Assembly (NCBI GenBank): GCA_040400085.1
Contig: JBBAQX010000008.1
Span: 45,354 to 109,353, forward strand
From: HNR sp040400085
GTDB taxonomy: Bacteria > Actinomycetota > Actinomycetes > Actinomycetales > Microbacteriaceae
Direction of reading: 5' to 3'
Length of the DNA: 64,000 bases
Shown: positions 51,701-60,044 of the stretch, one piece after another
Layout of the letters: every line of letters begins with the position of its first letter
Position numbering within the stretch: position 1 is the first letter of the stretch
Made by a program: the position numbers and the translations under genes
Notes under the pieces: generated by a model
The model's database searches: none
What the model was told of the DNA's origin: nothing
What the model saw: the letters and a program-made list of their open reading frames with translations, nothing else

Positions 51701-51925
51701 GCCCTCGCAGGGTACCGTGCCGGTGCAGCTGTACCCAATGGTGAAGTCTGCCGCTGTCCCCGTGTCCACCGATGTCGTATCCGCAGAAACGGTGACGTTG
51801 AAAGCTGCCGGAGAGGCTGCTAGCGCGGGTGTTGCGGCGGCACCCCAGAGCAGGCTCGTCGCTGCTGCGACGGCCAACGAAAGTGTAAATGGGCGCATAA
51901 ACCTAGCATTATGAATGATGCTCAC
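48728..51925 (-). CDS. large cell-wall-anchored surface protein with DUF11-like repeats
   Basis: About 1065 residues from the GTG at 51925; an ATG at 51898 (MRPFTLSLAVAAAT) gives a more typical signal peptide. It has Ig-like/DUF11-type beta domains (TVSADTTSVDTGTAADFTIGYS; VTYQLPIANTGNVGLKDIVVYD; TTVPLNVSITNNGPSADS). A Val-Asp-Pro repeat stalk follows, then a sorting signal LSTTG, a hydrophobic stretch and a positive tail RRRESARA. The motif differs from LPXTG, and class E-type sortases of actinobacteria accept related forms. Probable adhesin or S-layer-like protein. Confidence 0.85.
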   Translation of the reverse strand: MSIIHNARFMRPFTLSLAVAAATSLLWGAAATPALAASPAAFNVTVSADTTSVDTGTAADFTIGYSCTGTVPCEGATISVPLPTFVSGQQPAWGTSWWKTPILTNSADVAQSNASYGDGLVTFTMKDSLAPGSSGTVGIRYTPDSLTTPNGSVLTVTANAAAQNTDAASASASMTLNAPTKKAWTQMYQGSSFTYLDQDVVVRNYVQNADPSATGTEGIKTVDTYTITLPAGAEFVSSTPMPDSISGNVVTWKNLPADPDSYYPGVHQFETVLKFPSSSFTDRQRVTIQSNATGTFLGGSGYSVPGSLLLQLDTYVEKMEPYLQVSTSGYGYLGTNVARGASYSWNYYLNNYNSTTASASAVISSDMAPGFNFTNMYLPDGATLTWTSGSGKTGTYTEAGAVTAAELGIVEGDILAHIDVDLGAVAPLSGPSFGVTGITTDDSISSVRQCASLLMTSASGGQATASGCGSYKIIDPFILPTVYLSAPSSSETYRPGSTIQWKSNINNVDYSNHDWKPELYFVVPKGTQAAKNPVTLEGDWCGADENFKNPTIEVKKSALNGQDVVVVSWPDAPALTGNAFLCGPTFNTVVTSAPAGSVKASLYAGDARGPIPASPFIGVTADSTETGDWVQLVKDDRAIVEGGSTNSILARSIATANTGTGASLQSTLSARGSLDSDFVSAPQRAATEAGESVTYQLPIANTGNVGLKDIVVYDILPHVGDTGVSANAASQQRGSQFSPTLIEAVGAPTGFSVEYSNSTNPCRPEVNATATDCVNDWTDAPSDFTQVKSLRFVQDAGNTLAPDEQVGVTWSMSIDQSVPASQTIYNSAAFSATRTDNGQALGAEPAPVGAEVAVTDLSIAITGGKIVGGTTVPLNVSITNNGPSADSATVTVKSVDGFELGARDGDSLGWNCDVNADSATCVSIGSLANGNVSMLPLTLHAADGTPEDTSGRVNAEVSGRFPDPVLSNNTATADFTVSADKPIDPVDPVDPVDPVDPVDPVNPVDPVDPVDPAGQVIDPGNATAPHQGQLSTTGSDNGLALGGALALFLAGGLVIWARRRESARA
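48891..48979. repeat. 9-bp tandem repeat coding for the Val-Asp-Pro stalk
   Basis: About ten imperfect 9-bp units (minus strand GTAGAYCCN) encode the spacer between the last Ig-like domain and the anchor. Copy number is likely variable between strains. Confidence 0.85.
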
Positions 51926-51986
51926 CTCTAAATTGAGTCGTTAAAGCCCCCGACGAATCAGGCGACAAGATTCCCTAAAATTTCCC

Positions 51987-52005
51987 CTGCGTAAAAACTA
52001 CGCAG
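51987..52005. promoter_or_regulatory. CTGCGTA-5-TACGCAG inverted repeat upstream of the surface protein
   Basis: A 7-5-7 perfect inverted repeat about 60-80 bp upstream of the surface-protein start, in the AT-rich promoter region shared with the divergent DUF2461 gene. Operator candidate. Confidence 0.45.
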
Positions 52006-52144
52006 TAGTAACTATAGGCGAGAAATCGCCGCTTGGGAATGAAAATCCCAGTATTCCCGGTCTTTTTTCAGGGCTTTGCGGCCAAACGATGAGCGTATAG
52101 CCTACGAACGCCGACCCACCCCTCGGGGTGCTACATTAGTGCCC

Positions 52145-52792
52145 ATGAGTTTTGACGGGTTTTCGCAGACGGGCCTCGACTTCTATGCCGCGCTGGAGGT
52201 TGATAACTCTAAGCGATTTTGGCTTGACCACAAAGCGACCTATGAAGAGTATGTGCTTGAGCCGACCCGATCGCTCGTCGAGGAGTTATCCGAAGAATTC
52301 GGGGGCTACAAAATCTTCCGCCCCAACCGAGACGTCCGCTTTAGCGCCGATAAGTCCCCCTATAAAACACATATCGGTGTGATCTTCGAGGAAGGCTCCT
52401 ATCTGCAATTTTCCTCAGCCGGTCTCGCCTGCGGCGCTGGCTACTACACTATGAGTCGCGACCAGCTCGCTCGATATAGGGATGCCGTGGTCGCCGAGCC
52501 CAGCGGAACCGAGCTCGCCGGGATCGTAAGCCTCATTGCACGCAGCGTGGAGATTCTGTCGGTTGACGCCCTCAAGACCGTGCCGCGGGGGTATTCTGCC
52601 GAGCATCCTCGAATCGAATTGCTTCGCAACAAGGGCATCGTGAGTTGGAAAGAATGGCCGGTGGAGGAATGGCTGTTTAGCCCGGCCGTTGCCGAGAGGG
52701 TATCGGAATTCTTTCGCCTGTCACGGCCGCTGACGGTCTGGCTCAATCGGTACGTTGGTCCGTCCTTGGAGGAACGTAAACCTCGGGCTTAG
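52145..52792 (+). CDS. DUF2461-family protein
   Basis: 215 residues from the ATG at 52145. Typical features are the start FSQTGLDFYAALEVDNSKRFW, then RPNRDVRFSADKSPYKTHIGV and YYTMSRDQLARYRDAV. DUF2461 proteins are common and uncharacterised. No signal peptide. Confidence 0.88.
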   Translation: MSFDGFSQTGLDFYAALEVDNSKRFWLDHKATYEEYVLEPTRSLVEELSEEFGGYKIFRPNRDVRFSADKSPYKTHIGVIFEEGSYLQFSSAGLACGAGYYTMSRDQLARYRDAVVAEPSGTELAGIVSLIARSVEILSVDALKTVPRGYSAEHPRIELLRNKGIVSWKEWPVEEWLFSPAVAERVSEFFRLSRPLTVWLNRYVGPSLEERKPRA

Positions 52793-52908
52793 GTCCCCTC
52801 GCCGCAGTTTATGCGCAGGTGAATTATCCCTCGCGAGTATGAGAGAGGGAGGTGTAAATGGACCCTTGGGATGATGCGTGATTCCTCTCCCGAACGTAGC
52901 GTTAGGGT

Positions 52909-53055
52909 ATGAGCATTCACAGCCACGACAACTCATTTGCGTTGTATCTGACGGCAGCAAGTTCTGCCGGGATTCTTCTGGCGGCTATGAGTATAGATTC
53001 GCAGGCTCCCCTCGCGGAGAAGGACAATTCCGTTACAGCTAGGGCATATTTTTAA
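52909..53055 (+). CDS. possible 48-residue peptide in a 433-bp gap
   Basis: The stretch 52793-53225 has no recognised gene. One frame starts at an ATG at 52909 after TAGGG and runs to TAA at 53053-53055. It has a hydrophobic central block (LYLTAASSAGILLAAM) like a short signal peptide or membrane anchor, then a polar tail. It may be a small secreted or membrane peptide, or a gene remnant. Confidence 0.3.
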   Translation: MSIHSHDNSFALYLTAASSAGILLAAMSIDSQAPLAEKDNSVTARAYF

Positions 53056-53120
53056 CTTATTGACGTAAACTGTTATTCTACGAAGGTGGGGGCTATCGAC
53101 CTGGGCTTTGCGAGGCGATA

Positions 53121-53136
53121 ATATACATATGTATAT
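53121..53136. promoter_or_regulatory. 16-bp perfect palindrome upstream of the helicase-associated-domain gene
   Basis: ATATACATATGTATAT in an otherwise GC-rich region, about 90 bp before the GTG at 53226. Probable regulator-binding site or promoter -10 region of the following three-gene array. Confidence 0.5.
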
Positions 53137-53225
53137 GGGCTAGAGGTGGCGGTTCTTTCTCTCAGAGGGTGCCACGGGATCCACCTTCTTTAATCGAGAT
53201 ATAACAGAATCTAAGGACATAACAA

Positions 53226-53486
53226 GTGGCACAAGCAATTGATAAGAAAGCACCTGGCTACGAGATGTGGATGTTGCTGGCCAATGACCTGCTTGCGTTC
53301 ATCGAAAAAAACGGTGGGTTCCCGCGCTCGACCGTTGCCGGAGTAGGAAAGTGGCTCACTCACCAGCGCAAGCTCAAGGCTGACGGCGGTCTGGAGCCCG
53401 GTCGTGAAGCCTGGCTCAACAAAAACGCACCGGGTTGGGATAGCGACGACAAGCATCGTTACGGATTGGTGAGTCGGCGGCGGTGA
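53226..53486 (+). CDS. stand-alone helicase-associated (HA) domain protein
   Basis: 86 residues from a GTG with AAGGA upstream. The pattern WMLLANDLLAFIEKNGGFP ... VGKWLTHQRKLKADGGLEP matches one helicase-associated domain, normally repeated at the C-terminus of large SF2 helicases and implicated in nucleic-acid binding. Here it is a separate small protein with no helicase nearby. It overlaps the next gene by 4 bp (GTGA). Confidence 0.65.
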   Translation: MAQAIDKKAPGYEMWMLLANDLLAFIEKNGGFPRSTVAGVGKWLTHQRKLKADGGLEPGREAWLNKNAPGWDSDDKHRYGLVSRRR

Positions 53487-53872
53487 TAATAGCTCTTCTT
53501 CTTTTCGGCACGTTAGTTTTTGCCGGTGTCTTTCTGGTCGTTCAGCTCCTCATGCGAACGGTCTTTGGAACGAGCCGTTCTGCTAAGTGCTGGACGTTTG
53601 GCCTTGACGGTGGGGGAAATATCGTCAGGGTCAAGCTCTGGACGCTCTCGGCGTCCGCGGGGGAGAAGAACAGAGTAATCATGCAGAGGAAAGACCGAAA
53701 TGCGGTTTCGGTAGAAACGATGTGTCAGCATCCCAACGCGAGAGAGACCTGCGCCAGCTCTATGCCCTTTGTCGAAGTTGGCGACAGGATCGCAACCTGC
53801 CCCTGTCGCTGCCACAATAGCGACGACTCCGAGGCAGAGATCACACTGCCGTCGACATCGATAACCCTCTAG
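53483..53872 (+). CDS. unknown single-pass membrane protein, Cys-rich
   Basis: 129 residues starting at a GTG that overlaps the previous stop. An N-terminal hydrophobic helix (IIALLLFGTLVFAGVFLVVQLL) acts as anchor or uncleaved signal. The soluble part has five Cys, including CPCRCH, which may bind metal or form disulphides. No family recognised. Confidence 0.55.
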   Translation: MIIALLLFGTLVFAGVFLVVQLLMRTVFGTSRSAKCWTFGLDGGGNIVRVKLWTLSASAGEKNRVIMQRKDRNAVSVETMCQHPNARETCASSMPFVEVGDRIATCPCRCHNSDDSEAEITLPSTSITL

Positions 53873-53878
53873 GTCAGC

Positions 53879-54538
53879 GTGGCTAAGAAACCGGTAACCA
53901 TGCCGCCCCGGCTGGATAATATCCCCCTCATCAATCTTGAGGATGCGGATCTCACCGCTCTCGAAGCACACGAGTCCCGCGAGGGCGAGCATTACGAAGC
54001 CGCAGACATCAGCGAGATGGACCTGAGCGGTGTGCGGTTTAACGAATGCGAGTTCGTCGACCTGAGCGCGCACGATACAAACCTGCGCGCGGCATCCCTC
54101 ATCGAGGTAAAGATCACGAGAATGAACGCGCCGAATCTGGCGGCCCCACGTTCTCGGCTGCGCGACGTCGCGATCGACGGGTCGCGCCTCGGATCGGCCG
54201 AATTTTACGAGGCCTCGTGGCAGGGCGTGCATATCAAGAACAGCAAAATAGGCTTTCTCAACCTCAGGGGAGCGAAGCTCGAGGACGTGCTCTTTACGAA
54301 TTGCACAATTGACGAGATCGACCTGGGCGGGGCATCCGCCAATCGAATCGCGTTTGTTGATACAACGGCGAAGACGCTGGACGTGACCCGCTCGCAACTA
54401 GAAAACGCAGATCTCCGAGGCTTGGAAATGCGAGAAATTTTAGGACTCGACGGCTTGCGCGGCGCGACCCTCAACGACTATCAGATAGCCGAAATGGCGG
54501 AGCTATTCGCCCGGCAGCTGGGAATCATTATCGAATAG
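53879..54538 (+). CDS. pentapeptide-repeat protein
   Basis: 219 residues from a GTG. Degenerate A(D/N)LxX repeats run from about residue 45 to 200 (DLSGVRFNECEFVDLS, LNLRGAKLEDVLF, LENADLRGLEM), predicting a right-handed quadrilateral helix. Some family members mimic DNA and protect gyrase, but most have unknown roles. It lies 6 bp after the previous stop, so is likely in one operon with the HA-domain and membrane genes. Confidence 0.8.
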   Translation: MAKKPVTMPPRLDNIPLINLEDADLTALEAHESREGEHYEAADISEMDLSGVRFNECEFVDLSAHDTNLRAASLIEVKITRMNAPNLAAPRSRLRDVAIDGSRLGSAEFYEASWQGVHIKNSKIGFLNLRGAKLEDVLFTNCTIDEIDLGGASANRIAFVDTTAKTLDVTRSQLENADLRGLEMREILGLDGLRGATLNDYQIAEMAELFARQLGIIIE

Positions 54539-54562
54539 CTGCCGGACGTTACCTGCCCGCAG

Positions 54563-57502
54563 CTATTCGGAGTCCACCGGCGGCTCATCGACCGCCGCCC
54601 GAATCGCAGCGGCATCGTCATGGCGGTTCAACGACTCCAAAACTTCGGCAAGCTCGAGCGATATGGCAGTCCAATGCGGGGACTCGATGGCGATCCGTTC
54701 CCGGGCAGACTCATACATGGCAACGGCCTCATCCTGGTGAGACTTCTCGGAGAGAAGACGCGCCACAAAGAGCTCGGAGAGCGCCGCGGAATCGGTATCC
54801 AGCGAGCCCGCATACCCATCGGCAGCCTGCAGCGCAGCGCTCATCGCCTCGTCGGAGTGGCCTAGCGAGTGCAGCGCCCGCGCCCGGGTATCCGTAATGT
54901 CTGCGATCAACCACGGCGAGTCCATCTGGGTAGCCAATTGGAGAGCCTCGTCGAGGGAGCCGAGACCCGCGGCATCCTCAAAGTGAGCCTGTGCGCTGCC
55001 GAGCCGTTGCAACGCCATCACGATAGGCTGCGGATTCTCAAGCGCACGTGCCGCGGTGACCGCATTCCCGAAGACTTCCAGTGCATCATTATCGTTGTAT
55101 TGCAGCAGAAGAGTGCCAAGCGCGAGCCCCGCGCGCATACCCATCAGGTTATCGCCAGCCTCCTCCGACTTCTGGATAGCGCTCTGCCACGCACCGTATG
55201 CCATACCGTTCTCATTGATCATGCGCGCGGCCTCGCCCATCACATAGAGGATGTCCGCAAGCGCAGCCGGTCCGGCCTCCGCCTCTGTCATCGCCCGGTA
55301 TGCTTCGTCGAGCTGCTCGAGGGCCGCATCAGATTCCCCCGAGTAATGCAGGTAGCGGCCCAGCATCATCGTAAGTTCGGTGGTGTTGGAGTATTCCGCG
55401 AGCTCTGCCTGTGTCAGGGCGTAGCGGATGCGCCGTGCGGCTTCATCATCGCGGTTTGCGTCGCTCAGGAGCGCTGCGGACAGGATGCAGGCAGAAATCG
55501 TTCCGGAACGGTTTCCCTGCGAGGCCTGAAGCGAAACCAGCTCCTCTGCGAGTCCAACACCCTCGGCATACCCGTTGGTCGCGCCGAAGATTTGTGCCCG
55601 CAGGGTGAGGGCGGGGATGCGCACCCGAGGGCGACTCGCCGAGCCGACGAGAGCATCCAGCTCGATAATCGCTTCGTCCATGCGACCCAGCGCAAGAAGA
55701 GTGTGGGCGTGCAGCAGTCGTGCTGACGGTTGGACCTCGTGCGGGTCCGAAACGGTTGTGCGTGTTACCGCCTCGCTCACGAGCTCCTTGGCGAGTTCTA
55801 CCGATTCCCCGCCGGAGATTTCGGCGTTGGCGAGTGCGGCCTCCGCTGTCGTGAGGAGGAGTTCGACCATGACCTCGTCATTGTCGGTGCCGTTATCGTT
55901 TTCTGCGCTGCGGGCTTTCGACAATTCGTCTTGCAGGATGGAGAAACGTAAGGGGTTGTGATCTTCGTACAGCATCATTCCGAGGCGCTGCTCGAGGTCG
56001 GCGGTGGCGACGCGACCCGATGCACGAAGCTCGGCGACGCGCTGCACGTGCGCCTCCTCAGCACCCTCGGTGTTGCCCGTCATCTGCTGTACCCGGATAG
56101 AAATTCCGAGAAGGGATGCCCGTTTATCATCGATCGGCAACCGAAGCCCGGCATCGATCGCAGCCTGTGCGCCCGCGGCGTCACCCGACATCAGAAAGAC
56201 GATGGCGCGTTCGCACCACTCATCTACAGTTGCGGCGGGTATGATCGCGGGTTCCGGGGTGCGGAAGGTGTCGCTCGACACGGGAACGTCGTAGTGTTCG
56301 TGTGCAAGCGCATGCGCGGCGGCAATGCGACGGGTGAAGAAGTCGTTGCCGTTGCGTGCGTTGAATTCCTCTGCAAGAGCTTCTGCGGAGCGCCAGGCTG
56401 CAGCCGCAAGCGATTCAGCTGTCCACAGTGCTGGCGCATTGGAGGCCCCGGTTCCGGCGGTCTCCGCGGAGGGCACCTCGGTCGACTCCGTAGGTCGTGG
56501 GGCTTCCCCGAAGATCCCAAGAAGCGATTTGGCCTCCGCGCCCCGGACAACCTGGCTGCCAAACCCGGCGGCCGTGATCGCGTCGAGGATGACTCCGACG
56601 GCGAGTAGCCCCCCAAAATGGGTCGATCGGTTAAGCGGGTCGTTTGCGAGATCGCGAATATGGCGCTCAAGGATCGCGAGGCCGCGGGCCTCGTTCCCCG
56701 TGACAGCGCAGAAGATCAGCGAGTTCGCGATGATACTGAAGGTGTCGGGTTTGGATCGCGCGGCGCGGTAGCTGCGCAGGTGGGCTGCACGAGCATCCGC
56801 CCATCGACCGGCCCTGAGGTAGGGCAGAAGGGCTTCGCCCTCGCTGGTTTCCGGTTCCTCGCCGCAGCTCAGACCGTTTTCGAAGATCTCGTCGTAGATG
56901 CGGATCGCTTCTTCCTCGTTGCCGTCGAGCTGGGCAAACCAGGCGTCCTCGTTGCGCACGCAGGCGTCGCAGTGACTGTACCGATCCTCGGTTGTGCCGT
57001 TGCGTTCCTGCTGGAAGGATCGAGCATCCTCCAATCGGCCGGTAACCATGGCCGTTGAAAACTTAGATTGCAGCACGCCGCTCTGGCTCGCGCCGGACTC
57101 GCGGTAGCGGCGCTCCATGTCTGCGTGCATCTCATTGATCTGCTCCAGGCTGAACAGCGGGTTCGTCGTGAGTCGTCCGGCCATCCACTTGTATTGGAAG
57201 AGTAAGCTGCCCGCATCGATGTCGAGCGGATACTGTGCAGGGTCAGAGTCGTGCATTCCCACACACCAGCCGAACGAGCTAAACATCGCGTCCGTGTCGC
57301 CAGTCATGTGGGCCGATTGGGTTAGGCGCATGCGGGCCGCGTAGCCAAGCGCGTTGTCGCCTGTCTCCTCTGATAGACGGATGGCCTGGTCAAGAAGTGC
57401 ACGCTCTTCCGGTCCGTACATCATCTGGTCGACCTGTTGCAAGAGGGGGTAGTTGGCGTTGCTTGGGGCGGAGTCGTCTCGTGAATCGTCTGCGTGGCTC
57501 AT
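54563..57502 (-). CDS. large TPR-repeat protein coupled to the Hsp90 gene
   Basis: 979 residues, soluble, with no signal peptide. Helical TPR-like repeats fill the length (for example ALLDQAIRLSEETGDNALGY, LEQLDEAYRAMTEAEAG, LDEALQLATQMDSPW). The first half also has a CDACVRNEDAW pair of Cys. The ATG at 57502 overlaps the Hsp90 stop by 4 bp. In eukaryotes TPR proteins are Hsp90 co-chaperones. Here the strict coupling argues that this protein is a client-loading or regulatory partner of the upstream Hsp90. Function otherwise unknown. Confidence 0.8.
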   Translation of the reverse strand: MSHADDSRDDSAPSNANYPLLQQVDQMMYGPEERALLDQAIRLSEETGDNALGYAARMRLTQSAHMTGDTDAMFSSFGWCVGMHDSDPAQYPLDIDAGSLLFQYKWMAGRLTTNPLFSLEQINEMHADMERRYRESGASQSGVLQSKFSTAMVTGRLEDARSFQQERNGTTEDRYSHCDACVRNEDAWFAQLDGNEEEAIRIYDEIFENGLSCGEEPETSEGEALLPYLRAGRWADARAAHLRSYRAARSKPDTFSIIANSLIFCAVTGNEARGLAILERHIRDLANDPLNRSTHFGGLLAVGVILDAITAAGFGSQVVRGAEAKSLLGIFGEAPRPTESTEVPSAETAGTGASNAPALWTAESLAAAAWRSAEALAEEFNARNGNDFFTRRIAAAHALAHEHYDVPVSSDTFRTPEPAIIPAATVDEWCERAIVFLMSGDAAGAQAAIDAGLRLPIDDKRASLLGISIRVQQMTGNTEGAEEAHVQRVAELRASGRVATADLEQRLGMMLYEDHNPLRFSILQDELSKARSAENDNGTDNDEVMVELLLTTAEAALANAEISGGESVELAKELVSEAVTRTTVSDPHEVQPSARLLHAHTLLALGRMDEAIIELDALVGSASRPRVRIPALTLRAQIFGATNGYAEGVGLAEELVSLQASQGNRSGTISACILSAALLSDANRDDEAARRIRYALTQAELAEYSNTTELTMMLGRYLHYSGESDAALEQLDEAYRAMTEAEAGPAALADILYVMGEAARMINENGMAYGAWQSAIQKSEEAGDNLMGMRAGLALGTLLLQYNDNDALEVFGNAVTAARALENPQPIVMALQRLGSAQAHFEDAAGLGSLDEALQLATQMDSPWLIADITDTRARALHSLGHSDEAMSAALQAADGYAGSLDTDSAALSELFVARLLSEKSHQDEAVAMYESARERIAIESPHWTAISLELAEVLESLNRHDDAAAIRAAVDEPPVDSE

Positions 57503-59451
57503 CGGATGTCTCCCTTGTCTCCCTCTGCCGGTTTATCAATTGTTTTTTCGGGTAGGTCCATCTCCATCTCTGACCAGTCGAGCCCGATGCTCAACTGGAT
57601 CAGGTCGGACATGGCGGTGGTCAGCATTGCCCTGTCTGCGGCGCCCAACGGGCGATGACCCGCGAGCAGCGCCTGCACGTAGAGGAGTTGCACGCTGCGC
57701 TCGAACACGACGGGGTCTGTCATCTCGGCGAGCTTCTGGGCGAGAGGATTGCCCCAGTTGAGGCATAGTTGTGCCTGGGCGGCCGCTTCTGCCTCCTCGC
57801 CCTGCTGTGAGGTGAAGAACGTGTCCACCGTCGAGACGACCTGCGACCAGAGTCCGGGCGCGATTGTGGCTGCCTTACTGCGTTCCATGCGGCGAAGAAC
57901 GGCTGGGTCTGCCACGTAGAGTGCCGACAGATCGTGGGGGTTAAACGTGCGCACTGAAACGCGGGTGTCAACACCTTTCAATACGTCGGATGCCCGGTTT
58001 TCGAGTGCGATGACGCGGTCTCGGTCCGCGAGCGGCGGCGCGTCGAGGTTGTCGAGCTCGTCCGCTACCGTGACCTGTTCCGTGCTGATGCCGTCGATGA
58101 GGTAGGGGAGGCGCTGAAAGAGGTCGCTGTCGTAGACGTAGCCGCCGTTGACGATCGGGTTCTCCACCGACGCGATGGGGGCGAGTTGACGGAACTCATC
58201 TACCGTTGCCGTGTAACGCAGCGTGCCGTATGCGCCCACATAGTCGTTAATGGTCATGGTGCCCAGCGACGTTTCGATTGTGAGCCAATTGACCACGGCA
58301 TCCGCAAGTTCGTCATCGTGAACGGCGAGTGCCTTGAGCCCCAGCGAGTGAATCTGGATGAATTCCTGCAGACGGTGTGGCTTAGTGGCCGCAAGAAGCA
58401 TGATCCAGCGCCTGACTGCTGCTCCGATTGCCTCGCGGGTTTCTTCAAGCTGCTCGCTTGCCACAAAGGATTCGCGGGATGCCGTTGGTTGCAGCCCGGT
58501 CGTGTCGATCACGCACCGCACGAAGAACGCCCACTCGGGGAGGAGATCGTCGACGCTATCGCTCAGCAGCATGCCGCCAAGGTAGGCCTGGTGCGCCTGG
58601 CGGCTTCCGGGGCGTGGGCTGAACGGCAAGACGAAGGCTGTTCCCCGTGTTCCAGTGCCGGGAACCACAAGCTCGATTGCGTCGAGGGGGCGCTGCCCGA
58701 GGATTTTTTCGCCGAAAGCCAGGAGCTCGTCGCTGGGATGCTCGAACGGTTTGCTAAAGACCGGGTCCTGATTGACCGTGGTCCATGCTGCGTCTGCCTG
58801 GGCAACCTGGATTGTGAGGTCGAGGTAGCGACCATAGGTCTCAGCGAGCTGAAGCGCGTTCGAGGCAAGCAGCAGGTTATTATTCTGCGGGCGAGGGGTC
58901 AGGCGAATTTCGGTGCCTATTTCGAGATCAGCGGACTCGTCAGGCCCGAGCTCGCGGATCGTAAACGTTCCGTTGGTGTTACCTATCCACTCGATAGGTT
59001 CCCCGCCGCGAGCCGAGCGGCTGCGCACCGTAATGGTGTCGGCCACCATGAAGCAGCTGAGAAGGCCAATTCCGAATTGGCCAAGGTAGTCGTCGCGGTT
59101 CATGCTGAGCATCTCGTCGCGCTTGGAGCTGCGGCCAACCGTCGCGAGGAGGTCGGCGGCTTCGTTTGAGGTGAGGCCGACGCCGTTGTCACGGAAGATG
59201 AAGGTTCCGGCGTCGCTGACCGCGAATGCGCTGGCAACGTCTGTGCTGGCAACGTCGAGGGGCACGATCTGTAGGACCCCGGCAGGAGCATCCGGAAATT
59301 CGCGATGACGTGCCGAGACAGCATCGCGCCCGTTTTGCAGCAATTCGCGCAGGAAAACCCGGGGGCTAGAGTAAATGTGGCGGCTGAGAAGATCGACAAC
59401 ACCGCGAAGATCAACCTGAAATGGCGTGGCTGATTCGGGGACTGTAGTCAT
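57499..59451 (-). CDS. Hsp90-family chaperone (divergent HtpG)
   Basis: 650 residues from the ATG at 59451; I exclude 22 upstream codons as unlikely. The GHKL ATPase domain shows FLRELLQNGRDAVSA, IFRDNGVGLTSNEAADLLA and YLGQFGIGLLSCFMVAD. The middle domain follows with SRESFVASEQLEE. It is clearly diverged from standard HtpG (for example ELLQNGRDA in place of ELISNASDA). The C-terminal dimerisation part is hard to recognise. It forms a two-gene operon with the TPR protein. Confidence 0.88.
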   Translation of the reverse strand: MTTVPESATPFQVDLRGVVDLLSRHIYSSPRVFLRELLQNGRDAVSARHREFPDAPAGVLQIVPLDVASTDVASAFAVSDAGTFIFRDNGVGLTSNEAADLLATVGRSSKRDEMLSMNRDDYLGQFGIGLLSCFMVADTITVRSRSARGGEPIEWIGNTNGTFTIRELGPDESADLEIGTEIRLTPRPQNNNLLLASNALQLAETYGRYLDLTIQVAQADAAWTTVNQDPVFSKPFEHPSDELLAFGEKILGQRPLDAIELVVPGTGTRGTAFVLPFSPRPGSRQAHQAYLGGMLLSDSVDDLLPEWAFFVRCVIDTTGLQPTASRESFVASEQLEETREAIGAAVRRWIMLLAATKPHRLQEFIQIHSLGLKALAVHDDELADAVVNWLTIETSLGTMTINDYVGAYGTLRYTATVDEFRQLAPIASVENPIVNGGYVYDSDLFQRLPYLIDGISTEQVTVADELDNLDAPPLADRDRVIALENRASDVLKGVDTRVSVRTFNPHDLSALYVADPAVLRRMERSKAATIAPGLWSQVVSTVDTFFTSQQGEEAEAAAQAQLCLNWGNPLAQKLAEMTDPVVFERSVQLLYVQALLAGHRPLGAADRAMLTTAMSDLIQLSIGLDWSEMEMDLPEKTIDKPAEGDKGDIR

Positions 59452-59659
59452 GCGGTAGGGCTCCTTCGGTGAACCTCCACAGGCCTGTCGCAGAATTAGC
59501 GCTGGCTGAGGTTCCAAATGCGCACAAGTCTACCTGCCGATGCTGGATTTATGCGCGAATTCTCACCGATTTTGCAGTGATTTTGCTGATAGCGATAGGT
59601 GTTCTGCCCGTGAAAGGAATATAGGATGGGTCCAGAGCTTATCTGGAAGGTCAATTCGC

Positions 59660-60031
59660 GTGAGAAAAACGGTAAACACAGAACCCCAGATAGACGATTA
59701 CCTTGCCGCTGTGCCTGAGGAGCGGGTTGAGGCTCTCCATCGATTGAGGGATACCTGTGCCGAGTATCTCGTTGGCTTCACCGAAGCCTTCCGCTACGGG
59801 ATGCCTTGCTATGAGCGCGACGGAGAGCCGGAGGTCGCATTCGCCAGCCAGAAGCAGTACATCTCGTTCTACATAATGCGCGAGGACGTGCTGGCACTAT
59901 TCCGAGACCAGCTTTCGCCTCTCAGCGTGGGTAAGGGGTGCATCCGTTATCGACGTGCGGACCAGATCGACTGGGAGATAGTGCGAGGTCTTCTCGAGGC
60001 TACCGTCACCTCGGAAGGGGAGATCTGCTGA
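59660..60031 (+). CDS. DUF1801-family protein
   Basis: 123 residues from the GTG at 59660 with GGAAGGTC upstream; a longer frame from 59540 looks non-coding. Features are IDDYLAAVPEERVEALHRLR, FRYGMPCYERDG and ISFYIMRED, as in YdhG/DUF1801 proteins. Uncharacterised, with a possible link to iron-binding or stress. The surrounding stretch 59452-59659 shows no other feature. Confidence 0.85.
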   Translation: MRKTVNTEPQIDDYLAAVPEERVEALHRLRDTCAEYLVGFTEAFRYGMPCYERDGEPEVAFASQKQYISFYIMREDVLALFRDQLSPLSVGKGCIRYRRADQIDWEIVRGLLEATVTSEGEIC

Positions 60032-60044
60032 GGCTCAGACGCGG

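Noticed and set aside
53513..54397. 294-codon reverse frame
   Set aside because: Antisense to the membrane and pentapeptide genes, no recognisable features.
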